Assembly: GCA_033063855.1 (NCBI GenBank)
Contig: CP093830.1
Span: 5,642,854 to 5,706,853 of the forward strand
Direction of reading: 5' to 3'
Source: Smittia aterrima
Taxonomy: Eukaryota; Arthropoda; Insecta; Diptera; Chironomidae
Length of the DNA stretch: 64,000 nt
The translations under genes and the position numbers were made by a program. Each line of letters begins with the position of its first letter. Within the stretch, counting starts at the first letter, position 1. Shown piece after piece: positions 1 to 11,200 of this stretch. The notes under the pieces are model-generated. The model worked only from the letters and a program-made list of their open reading frames with translations, did no database searches and was not told where the DNA came from.

Positions 1-1247
1 TGAAGTGTCTGTGGCTTACGTATGAGCCAACCCTAAACAAACAGCTTGTACTTTCGAAATCTTTTTCGCCACATAATCCGCTAAACATGAACAAGTCATC
101 ACGAACGGGCGCGGAACTTTATTAAACTTCAATACAATTTAATCCTATTAAGAGTTATGACAGCAAGTTCGAGTAAACTTAACAAGGAGAGGTAAGAAAA
201 CTGGTTGCTCGCTCGATTATTAAATTCACATTAAATGCTAAAGCATTTTCAATTCGTTATGAAGATCTCGTTATTATTTCCCTCAACCGATACAATGTAA
301 ATAATAATTTTTTTACTTGAACCCATGTCAAGAGCGTTTTTGTTGTTAATTTTTACATGGAGTTGAAAGGTTTGCGTCAGCTTGCCAGGCGCGCTAAGAA
401 ACATTCTTTAATTTCTGTAGTTGCAAACGTGATTTCGATTTGTTTCTGTTGAAAAATTCATTCAACCCTTTAACGATTCACATCATTCGAGAGTGGCACT
501 CGCAGAGTGCAATGAAGTCCATGATTCGGAGGAAGTCACAAAGTGATTTGGCGAAAGCTCTTTTGTATTTGGATTCTTTTTTTTTTATTTTATCATCGAG
601 AAAAGCTCTCGTGGCTCTTTTATGTGCTTTCAGTTCACGAAGTACTGCGAGGGAAGAGGAATGAGAGACGTTAAATATTTACATAAAAGTTGTAACACAA
701 AAAAATCCATTCATAAAATGAGGAATGCAACAAGTTGTGTTTTTTCACAATCAACAGTACATAAAGACCAGATTACATAAAAGTATTTTTATTTATTTTT
801 CCATTTTATTATTTTTTCTCTTTCTCTTCGTCTCATCCTCGTTGAGGAAAAAAGTTTCGTATTGTTTTGTTTACTGAATGAAAAATTGCGATGATGTCCT
901 CGACCTTTAGAGTCGTTTTCAGATGAATGAGATTTTATCGATGATTGCAATGATTAAAATCTATTGTTTTCAGTAATCAAAGTAAAGCTTAGTTTTTAAA
1001 GTCAAAGGTTGCATCCTTTCTTTTTTGTCGTCTGCTGAAACCAGCTAATTGAGTTAATGAATTCCTTTGAAGTTGTTGTAAAATAATAAGAAGTCAGAAA
1101 TCATTCCATTCATCGAGCTTTTGAATTGCAGACTACTTAATGAGACTGCTTAAGAAATCTTATTTCAATTAAGTTTTTCTTGGATTCGAGAAAGCTCTGA
1201 GTTTATTTTTATTCATCGACCAGGGCACAAATGATAAAGCCGGAGAC
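1..1247. other. Non-coding, no gene seen
   Basis: AT-rich sequence with only short, unconvincing reading frames. I see no splice-site-bounded coding segment, RNA gene or transposon terminus. It lies immediately left of the 615-base repeat. I could not establish clear similarity with the sequence left of the second repeat copy (before 24575), so this stretch may mark the edge of the duplicated tract. Confidence 0.5.
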
Positions 1248-1862
1248 CAGTGAAAACATATCGAGTTATATCATCATAACGAACGTGTTTTGCTTTTGCA
1301 GTTTCTATCGTTGGATGCGAAATGGACAAAGTTTCTTCCATCGTCGTCGTCGTCGACGTTGCTCGAAGAGATCTCTTCGCCGTCGTCGTCGTTCTCGACC
1401 GTTGTTGTAGATGTATGTTCATGCATACATAGACTTTTGGGATGCTTGGTTTTTGGTTATTTTGAAGCACACATCGGACGGTCATTCGAGCATAAATTGA
1501 ATGCTGTGGGGAGAGAGCGTGGAGAGAGGATGAGTTGGAAAATAATTTTCATGTGTACATGGCATCTCCAACATCTCCTCTCGCACCATCTCCTTTCTGA
1601 AAAACTCCTTGAAATCCTCCACTTGCTTCTCTCAAACAATATGAACGAGAAAGACCGCTCCGTTTCTAACAACGACGACGTTGTACATGTGCCGGACAAA
1701 GCAAGGCATCCGCAGCGTATGAAAAGCGGGCGAGCGAGGAAAAGTTAGGAAAATCAAGAGTGGAATGGGAGAACGAAACGATGATGATGAGGATTCTGCT
1801 GCTGCTGCTTCTCTTACGACCGAGAATAGAAAATTTTCTGTTGTGGCCGTTCTTACCCCGGG
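1248..1862 (+). repeat. 615-base direct repeat, copy 1 (apparently identical to 24575-25189)
   Basis: Reading both segments side by side shows no difference over 615 bases at a constant offset of 23,327. The match stops abruptly on both sides: left flank ending GGAGAC here and GAAGCT in copy 2; right flank CAGGCATG here and AGGGCAGC there. There is no obvious target-site duplication or terminal inverted repeat. Inside are GTC/GTCGTC-type trinucleotide runs near 1341-1395, the palindrome GAAGAGATCTCTTC near 1363, a (GCT)n run near 1797, and a 152-codon open frame (1290-1748) preserved intact in both copies. That ORF has no recognisable domain, and identity at the DNA level means its preservation says nothing about coding. 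Confidence 0.95.
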
Positions 1863-4800
1863 CAGGCATGTGAGTTTGAAATCAAGGAATCTTCTAGGGA
1901 GATCGGAGTGTGAGAGTCGGGAACATTAGGTAAATGTTGCAGGATCTCGCCTTTGAAATTGAGTGAAAGGAAGGAGTTGTTCTATCGGACGACGGTTGAA
2001 GCACACATGCGAGTCCCCCGCTTCTTCTTCTTGCTTTCCTTTTAAATTACATTATCAAATTTAACTGAGAAACCCTTTCATTATTTCCACGAGAATGTTT
2101 ACTCTGCCCGAGAGCTAAAAAGTTTTTCCGGTGCCTCGTTATAAAATGACCAACAGAAACTTCTTCATCAGCAAATGAGAATTTACATGTTTCAAGATGT
2201 GTGTGGACGAACGACTTTTGCGCAGATTTCCGTAACGAAAGCCAGTGCCAAACTTTATGTTTCCCGAGCCGTCATAAATGTTTTTAATATGAATATAATG
2301 TGATCGTATAGTTCTGTGAGTCCCAATCTCTTTTTTCTTCTATGACAACATCCTGTCATTAATCCGAAGCGTAAGAGCTTCTGTACAGTCCACCGTACTC
2401 AAAACTGTTTTAACTTTGTTCGATTCTAAAAAGTTTGTTGTCGCTTATCTTAATCCAGAAATCCAAGCTCTGAAGGGGTGAAAATAAAAGTTTTGCTCAA
2501 TCAACTTTTGAGAAAACTTTCTTCCTCATCGTGATATCATTCACGGAAGCATTGAGTCGATAAAAAAAACTGTTTCTTCTTCATTATATTAGAAATCCAA
2601 TGACCTATAAAAAAAAGTCTAAAACATTCGGTTGGAAAATATATTTTTCCCTTTTGTTCAGCGATTTCCCGCTTTTCTCGAGACCAACCATGAAAGTTTT
2701 CCCTTTTTTTGAGTAAGCAAACACTACACACACACGGCTTCTTCTTTATATCGTGAAATGTATGTTTTTTTAATTACATAGTTTCAAACGTAAATTAAGC
2801 ACAATCCCGAAACCTTTTTTGAGGAAAATCTTCTCCCCTTTCCGCCCATCAACATTTTCCAAAAGAGATAAAAATTATTAGAAAAAGCAAAATCGTCTTT
2901 TCTGTGTTGCTATCCGTTAACCGCCACCCCTTCTCCCTTTCTCTAATGTGTGTTTGGACCTTTTCAAAAATCCATTTTCCTCTACACAGCAAAACTTTCA
3001 AACCAACTAACATTTACATTAGCATTCGGATACCTAAAAAAATTAATTTATCTTTTTTCTCCTCGTTTTTGTGTTTTTAATCCTCCGGATCCTAGAGAAT
3101 TCATAATTTCCTCGCTCCACTTTCTTCCACCCACGCTTCGGATGTACGATATTAGATGTGTGCTTAAATGAGTAAAAGGATCTCTTTACGATTACACCCA
3201 TTGGTCCCCTTTATGAATCTCCGAGATGGCTATTAAGACAAACACGCAGGACATGAGAAAACCATTAAAATGTAAATTCAACTGCTTTTCTTGTTTTTAT
3301 TTGAGAGAACGTTGTGTTGAGAGTACTGAAGAGTTCGTCCCTTCATCATCAAGACGTCAAACGAGTGAGTGACTCAACTTACCAATTATGCCCTCGAAAG
3401 AGTTTCATCAGCCAACGACTTGAATATTTCGCTTCGTTTTGTCTTCAAAGCATTGGACATTGGAACATTCTAAACCCTCTCTCTCAGCAAATACCACAGA
3501 GCCCCGACTTTCACCATTTCAAAGTCCACTCATTCCATGTCCAGAGCAACATTCGGAATTGTGTGTGACTCCGTCGTTGCAATCTTTCAGGGAATGGAAA
3601 CCCTTTTCGGTGAAATACTGGCCCGTTATAAAATTCATTAAGAGTTTAAATGTTGTGTGCTCGACTCGGACGATGCTGATGGCTTTGCCGAGATGGAAGA
3701 AGAAATTGCATATTATGCTTGAGCACACAAATTTATTGACATTTTGAAATCGTTGCCTCCGTCGTCGACGTTGTCGTGTGCAGTGCACTGGTTGTTAAGA
3801 TTTAGTTTTTCCCTCTTAATGTGCTTGCCTTTGCCTTCGCCATCGACTCTCTCACTCTCTCATACCTTTTTCTAAGACTATGTAGAATGAGAAACGACAA
3901 CTCAGGATATCGTATGCAGCCAATCGCAAGATGTACAGTTTCATGTTGTCGGATGAAAGTTTATTTATGGCACTTTTGTTTCATTTCATCCCCATCCTCC
4001 CTCATTGAACGTGGCTCGGACGTTAGAAAGCGAGCAAGCACCATCTTTTGAATATGCAAAATAGTTCAAAGTTTTCTTCTCACCACACCATCGTCTCGAT
4101 CTCCACACTCTCGGAAAGGACGCTAGCAAGAAGTTTTAATACGTTGCTTTTGCAATCAAGAGCCACCCACCCGAGCTGACCAAACTATCCTCGCATTCAA
4201 TCTAAATTGAAGTGAAGCTTCTCGGGCTGTTTCTAAGCGCTTTATCCTCTCGATGGCGAGCAACCCCTTCCACTCGTCACATCTCTTCCCGTTCCAATCG
4301 TTCTTTTGATGAATTCATCGTTGAATCGAATTTTGCGGCGGAATTGTCTTCGACAACGCGCATTTTACATTTGTCAACATCATAAACATCGAGAAAGGAT
4401 CCGCTGCGGCGAATTTCATCGTCATCTAACCAAATAGAATTCACTCGAGTGGCCATCTGAAAGAAGGCGCAATTCTGTGGGGGTGGCAGAGAAATTGTGT
4501 GGCTCGAGAATAGCAAGCGAAGTCTAAACGTAAATTGTGATTCTGTAGAGAAAAGCTTCTTCTTCCCATTCTTCGAGCTTTGTGAGTGCCATAGCGACGG
4601 TCACGTCCATTTATTTCAGCCTCTTCTAATATAATGCCAGCCATTTGCCATCTTACGCCGTGTGTTCACGTTGCCGAAGCAAGAAATATCTTTAACGAAA
4701 GCAATAAGTGCAATAATAGATATGCGGAGGTTAGAAAGACCGTTCGACGAAGGCGGCCGTTATTTAATCGCAAGCAAGCCATGTCGCATATAAGTAGAAC

Positions 4801-7331
4801 GACATCGACCGGGAAAATTATGCTCAAGCATTATCAAAACATGAACACATTTATAACATTAACTAACGTCTCTGCTCTGTGCTGTGTGAGGTGCAATTGT
4901 TTGCAGACGCAAAGCTCAAGTTTTAAAAAAGAAAACTCTTGTCGAAGAGAAATCGTGACGGGAAAGGAAAATCTTCGACATCAATTGTTATCTGGATTGT
5001 TTAAAAATAAATTGAGTCTCGATGCTTTGATTGAATTATGCTTGTCTCTTCTATTTTCGGATTTTTCGGAGAAGAAGTCGGACAAGAAAGTTCTTTCCTC
5101 GCTTCCTTCTTCTCGTCTTCCTTTTGCAAAACACTAGAAAATGCGATGCTGTTGCTGACTCTTCTCTCTCTCACTCTTCTTTCCTTTTTTTTCGATACAT
5201 AAACATAAAAATGTTGAATATAATACAAGACTAATGGCAAAAATATATAAATTCGTTTCATTCTTTTCTCGTTCTCTGCCTCTCGCCCCCGAGAACGGAG
5301 CCAGGCACATAGCAAACACATTTATGTGTAATCTTTTATTTTGGAAGTTTAACTTGTTGTTGTTGTGATTTTGAGATATTTTTATGTGTTTTATGATTTT
5401 CGTTTCTCTTTTTTGCTCGTTCTTCTTCTTTCTCATCATCATCCCCATCCACGTTCAATATCTAAACAGTTGACTGAGGTCAGTGTTTTAATAAAAATGT
5501 GCTTGGATTTTTTTTATGGCATCCTCAATTTGCTTTTATTTTGCGGATATCAAAGAGCCTTTCACTCGATCAAATTTGATGAGCTCGTCATGGGAGGTTT
5601 AAACGAGATTGCAAATAATTTCTTATCAACTACTTAAAATCGCGAGACATTATCGCTGTACGCCCCTAATTCAGATAAGCCCGCATGCCAACTAATCCTA
5701 AAAAAATATTTCTTTCCTCGAAAACTGCATAATGCGCCTTTAGTCACAGCGAAGCTACTTTGCCATTCATGTAAAGCGCACAAACAAAAAAAAACGAGAA
5801 ATAGTTTCGGCGACGGACTGATCGTCGATGATGTTTAGAAAACATAAATTTATGTACGAATGGTGTAAAGAAAAGCTAAAAAAAAATCAGCGGGTGCAAA
5901 ATGCACATTGCAGCGTAGATAGGGTCGCAAAGAGAGTTTAGGTAGAAGGAAACGTGATTTTGTGAGCGTTACAAACACATTGCCACATAAGATGAACATT
6001 CCACGCATTTACGCATTATTTTCAGTTGCCTTTGTCATCATAAACGTTTAAGGGGTTTGCGCTCGTTTTTCTGAGAAGAGTTTTACGACCGATTTCAACG
6101 GACAGCGTGCAAAGGGCAAAAATGCGACCGACAACTCAAAAATGCGATTACGATGGAATATTTTTGAAATTGTGCGTTCGGCTATTATCAGCAGAAGTAA
6201 TGCGAGCGAGGGACAAAGACGGTCGACTAATGACAAACAGCGATCCCGGAATGAGCTCGACTGCTGTTTACCAACTGATAAAAGCAAGAAAAATGGTTTT
6301 ATTTGCGTCGATGGTCAAGTCGAGAAGGAGACTCGATTTTCTAAGAAGATTTTAAAGCTAATTTAAGTGATTCATTCATTCGAGGCAAGAGAACGTGCAG
6401 TTTATTGCATCCCATCGAATGTCATGACTTTGGAATTTATTTGTTCTTTCTCTTCCTCTGATTTCGCACGAAACTTTGCAGCTGCGAGGGTGCAAAAGCG
6501 TTTTATTGTCCTTATAAGCCCTTCGCGCGCTCTGACATGTCGCTGTGTGCGTAGACGATGCTTCACGATTAGGAAATTGATTCAAATTAATTCTTAATTC
6601 GTTTCCATTGATGTCAACTCGCAGATGAGGGTGATTCTAACTGGCGACCACTGAAAAATCAATAATTGATTGTCCCGAGACTTCAACCAATTGGCAGAGC
6701 ACAATGTGATTGATCCCAACGAAATCTTCCTTTTGTGGCTTTGAAACGAATAAACGATGCTCAGTGCAGCATAAAAATAATTTTTGGCTGAGAAAAATTA
6801 TCTTTTTTCAAGAGAAACCTTTTGTCTGTTCTGTGCGTGCTGGTATTGTCAAGAAGAATCTTTTGGGTTTCATCAAAACAAAGCTTAACTTACACTTACA
6901 CACACGCAACGAATAGAAGTGGAAAAAAACGGCCAAAAACTAAACTGTTTTAGAGATAAGAATAAATTGCTGGCCTTGGTAAGTGCTTTGGGACGGTGCA
7001 TGTTGAGTTGCCCAGTTAGAAGATTTCTGAGTAATCTCATTTTCATTCTTTTCTTCGTTCGAAGCATCATCAACCGTCGAACATTATTTGCAGTCAACTC
7101 CACCCGTCTTAACGATGTCCAACGTTACATATCGCCAGAGGACACTTTTTTGTCTCATCTCAACGAAAATATGTTTTTCTATGCTTAATGCCAAACGATC
7201 CTGAAGGGAAAATGGCGACATTTGCACGGAAAAGTTTCTCATGTTGGGCGGAACAGCGAATCTACTCTTTTTTTTTGCTGCAACTTTTTCCAACTTTTGC
7301 ATGTCCAAAGAGCGACGGAAACATCTTTTTT
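1863..7331. other. Non-coding tract I, proximal part, with blocks shared with tract II
   Basis: No convincing gene. Short blocks recur in the same order in tract II: around 2595 (with 25511), 3251 (with 25958; ACATGAGAAAACCATTA shared), 3600-3655 (with 26826-26884), 5222-5275 (with 28562-28610), 5345-5400 (with 28640-28695; both contain TTTATGTGTTTTATG) and 5478 (with 28734; GGTCAGTG). The offset stays between about 22.7 and 23.3 kb, as expected of an old duplication with small insertions and deletions. The longest open frame is listed separately (4634-5137). Confidence 0.55.
4634..5137 (+). CDS. Orphan ORF, 167 codons, doubtful
   Basis: The frame starts with ATG and encodes 167 residues with no recognisable domain, signal peptide or membrane segment. 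It is rich in Arg, Lys, Ser and Cys. It sits in the duplicated non-coding tract and I saw no equivalent frame in tract II at the colinear position (about 27.9-28.4 kb). Many frames of 100-170 codons occur in this window on both strands, so local composition evidently allows chance frames of this length. More likely not a gene; listed because it is the longest ATG-started + strand frame outside the recognised genes. Confidence 0.12.
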   Translation: MPAICHLTPCVHVAEARNIFNESNKCNNRYAEVRKTVRRRRPLFNRKQAMSHISRTTSTGKIMLKHYQNMNTFITLTNVSALCCVRCNCLQTQSSSFKKENSCRREIVTGKENLRHQLLSGLFKNKLSLDALIELCLSLLFSDFSEKKSDKKVLSSLPSSRLPFAKH

Positions 7332-8252
7332 TCAGCTCATCATTTTCGCTTGGTGAACATTCGATGGAATGAGGGTTGAGATTTGCGAAATTAAAGAATT
7401 CATGGGAGGGAATCGGATTTGCACACAAAAAATTGTGCGAGGTGGCAAATAAAATAATAAAAAAAATCCCTCCGCTGAGGGAAAGAAAGGAAAATTAATC
7501 ACAGAAAGAGAATTGCGACATGCCTTTCCGCGATTCGAAGTGAGAACGAGGGAAATGTGCATCGGTCCCTCTGGTGTAAGTGAGCGTTCTGATCGCGTCG
7601 ATGGCTGATAGAGCACGCAGAGTATTGAGGGAAAATCAATCGAGGAATCGTGAAATGTTAGCGAAAGCGGTTGAAATCTTCGCAATTTGTCAAGCATTTC
7701 CGTCTTTGCCTCGACTGTACTTTTCCAACGGCGACCAAATGAATTCGGCGATACAATCGCAGTCGAAAATGTAATTTTTTTTCGTTGAGAAAAAGGAATC
7801 ACCACTACAGATGAGGAGACGAGGGAGAGGAGCGACGACAGTGTGGCAGCGATCCATTGTTCACCGTGCTTAATATTTATTACCTGCGAAATTCTAAGTA
7901 AACAAATATCCTTCTCTCGTCTCCCCAGATGCAGCTTCAATCTCATGTTTGCTGTGTCGTATCCTTTGGTGGATGTTTCTGTTCCTACCTCGCTTTGGTT
8001 TTTGTTACAAATCGTCAAACTGAATGGAATCCTCCGAAAGGCCCCGTTAAGAATCAAAAGCATAAAAACTGAATTGAATTTAGTTTTTTTTTCTGTTGTT
8101 CGTAAACGGATAAAAAGGAACTCGAGAGAAGAAGAAGACAATGATTCATCGAAACATCTCGCTTCCGAAATATCTCGAACAAAAGAAGATAGCGAAGGAG
8201 TTTTATCCGTTGCATGAAAAGGCTGCGAAGTTTTATGAGTTTTCTTCCTCAT
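7332..8252 (-). CDS. Orphan ORF, 306 codons, no recognised domain
   Basis: This is the longest uninterrupted frame in the window after DRC7 exon 1. It opens with ATG on the - strand (start 8252) and runs 306 codons to a stop at 7332. The translation is rich in Ser, Leu, Arg, Lys and Phe, with no motif I recognise, no convincing signal peptide and no regular membrane segments. Partly overlapping + strand frames (7580-7774, 7843-8217) show that the region is generally poor in stop codons, which weakens the case. In AT-rich DNA a frame this long is still unusual, so a lineage-specific gene or the exon of an unrecognised gene remains possible. I saw no counterpart in tract II, where the colinear interval is much shorter. 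Confidence 0.25.
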   Translation of the reverse strand: MRKKTHKTSQPFHATDKTPSLSSFVRDISEARCFDESLSSSSLEFLFIRLRTTEKKTKFNSVFMLLILNGAFRRIPFSLTICNKNQSEVGTETSTKGYDTANMRLKLHLGRREKDICLLRISQVINIKHGEQWIAATLSSLLSLVSSSVVVIPFSQRKKITFSTAIVSPNSFGRRWKSTVEAKTEMLDKLRRFQPLSLTFHDSSIDFPSILCVLYQPSTRSERSLTPEGPMHISLVLTSNRGKACRNSLSVINFPFFPSAEGFFLLFYLPPRTIFCVQIRFPPMNSLISQISTLIPSNVHQAKMMS

Positions 8253-11200
8253 TTGAGAAATTTACTTCAGTCGTGATCTTCACGTAATTGCTGCAAATTT
8301 TTCTCTTATTGCTTTTCTCTACCTTCGCAATCAAAGCAATTGCAAGTTCATCTTCATCAAAACGAGCGAAAGGAACAGGACGTTCGTGCATAATTAAAAG
8401 GAAATACGTCGTGACAGTTATGGTGTCTGAATCGATTTAATTTACATAACAAGAGACATTTCGACACTTTCTTCATCGCTATCGTCGGTGATTTAGTTAG
8501 AGAACTGCCCGAAGGTGATAATTGTGTTAGAATTGACATGAGTCTTGTAATTAGAGTGAGTGAGTTTGTTGAGATTTCCATCTTCATCTGTTGAATCGTC
8601 TGAAGATTTCGGAAGCTAATTTCGATAAATCAACAATCAGACCCTTTCGAGCTTCTGAATTACATCGAATGAACAAATCATAAATCACATTTGCACTGCA
8701 ATCTTTCTACCAAGCACCACTTTATCTTCGAGAGAGAAAAGAATCAATCGCTAATTTATATCGGGGTTGAAGCTCATTGATTTCACTTTCTCAATGACTT
8801 CTATTCCTGTTCGCTCCTTTCAATTGATATTTTATTTATTCCTTAATAATACCGCCAGCAAATTTATAGCCGGACTAGATTTTGCGCCTTTTCTCTCTCA
8901 CTCGAAGGCAAATCGTTCGTTTCTCGAGTTCTCAAAGAAAAGTTCATGAGATTTATCAAGATCATCGCAGGTAGATAGCGGCGAATAAAAATCTATAGCG
9001 TAATGATATCGTTTAAACCCAAAGAAAAAAGATTTCTCTTCATTCAGCATTTTGTTGCAATCCATCGATATGTTTTTGGGCTTGGGGGTTCCCTTAGCCC
9101 TCCTCAAGCAATCAGAACAAAAGAAAATCGGTAAAATTAAATTTATGAACATCGATTACTCAAGATTGGGCCACAGGTCACGTGGGCTTGCAGCTGTTTC
9201 GATTGAAAGAGAAGAAAAAGTTTTTGCGAACTAAATCTCAATTGAAAGTCGTTGATGCTGAATCCGGGGTGAAGATAAATTTCACTCTCGATTTTTCTTT
9301 CTCTTCCTTTCATTCGGAAAACAATCCTGATTAAAATTGTATTCTCCTGAAGTGATTTTGTTGTTTTTTCTTCTTTCGCGAAATCAAGAAGCATTCATCG
9401 ACTCGAGCAGGGGAATTTCAACTCAATGGACATCGCAATACCCTTTTTCTAGCAAATTTCTAATCCCATTCTCTTGCTCTCTACAATAGAAAGAAGAAGA
9501 AACAATTGAAGAAATCAATATAATGTCGAACCCTTATCTCGACTCGTTTAGAGCGCCTATTTATTCATGATAGAGATATTTGTTTGATTTTATTACATTT
9601 CACAAACGTTCGATTTGTATCGTTAAATTCAAGTTTGTCTATTGCTAAAGGGTGACTAGATATCGATGATCTTGTTACCATTGAAGTTGAATTCGTTGGA
9701 AAAAAAATCCGTGAGAAAAACGATGTTTTCAAACGACCAACTTCAACGAGACAAGCCAAAGTTTAAACCGCTACATTGTCGCGCTGGCAATTGATGTAAA
9801 TTAGTAGAAAAGCCACTGATGCAAACTGTCCCGTTCGATCGGCTAGATAACAGACTCTATTCAATTATCCATGCAAACAGTGAACTTATCCAGCGTTGTT
9901 TTCAATTATGCGCAATTAACTTTTGCATTAAACTCAGAAGAGCTGCAACAATCTACCGAACCAATTAACGTAAATTTGGTTTTAGTTTCAATCAAAAGAC
10001 AACTCCTGCCATTGAATGCAAACGAAAGAGATGCGTTTGGCGATTTTGCGGCGTCCAAAAAATAAATAAAAAGAAGAAACGAACAAGCAATTTCAATGCC
10101 GCGCGCTTGCCAAACGTGAGAGAGTAAACAAATGATACTGCAGAGATTAATGCTTTGCGATAGCAACAGAGTGAGGATTATTATGACATCATCGGGAGGC
10201 AAATACTTATTTCTTTATGTTTAGAGGACAATCTGGTCTAGAGCGCGCCAATGCTGAAATCTATGAGATTCGCTGGTAATTTTATTTAACTTACACAGCT
10301 CACTGACAATTCCACATCTTTGTCAATGCAATGAAGACTAATTTTCATTGAAATTGAAACGTTACTGAGAGATCTTCATTACACTGTCAAGCGCTTTTGC
10401 TACACTAGAGAAATACGCTTCATTCGATCCGCATCAAAGAGTTATATTTCATTTGTAGCGTGTGAGAGAGGTCATAAAATTTTCAACGAAAATCGCAATA
10501 ATCTTTTGTCGCGGCAATCCATCGTTGACCAGTCGAGAGAGCGAGAATAAAGTGAAGAAATCATTTGCAGCGGCTGGCGAGATAAAAGCAGAGAATGATG
10601 CTTCATTCACGAGAGGCAAACCGTCGAGAACTTATCGGAGCTGTAACGCTTGTCAAATATTTATCATTCGCTTCCGTTGCGCGGAACTGTCGTGTTCGCC
10701 TTTTCGGACTACGGTCGTTGAATGAAGAGACAAACAGAGATTTGATAATATTTCCCTCGTTCATTTCCTTCACTCACTTGCCACTTGTGAACGCAATCGT
10801 CGTCAATTGAAATGTTTGCACAATAATCTTCTTGCAGCGAACTCGAGGCGAACAAACAGAGATCCGAGAATTTCTGCATAATCTGCAAAGTTTAGCGCCA
10901 CAATCGTCGATTATATTAAGACGAACGGTCAACTAGCGACGCCAAACTGACGACGAAGCGATTATTTTCTATCTTCTCACTCTTAGCGGACATTTATCAG
11001 TCGCATTCTCTTATCCACGCTCTGCTGATGATGCTAGCATGTCACACACTCGTCTCCATCTCGCTGAGTCAAGCTCACAATGGAATGATAAAGAACTTAA
11101 ATTTAGTTGACATAGTGCGTCATAAATTCGTTTCGAGAAGGCGAACCAGTCAGCAAGAGAGACAATGAGTGATTCTTGTTAACCATCTCGCGATAATGGA

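Noticed and set aside
1290..1748. 152-codon ORF preserved in both 615-base copies, plus 80- and 90-134-codon antisense frames
   Set aside because: The copies are identical at the DNA level, so preservation carries no coding signal. No domain, and frames are open on both strands because of (GTC)n-type composition.
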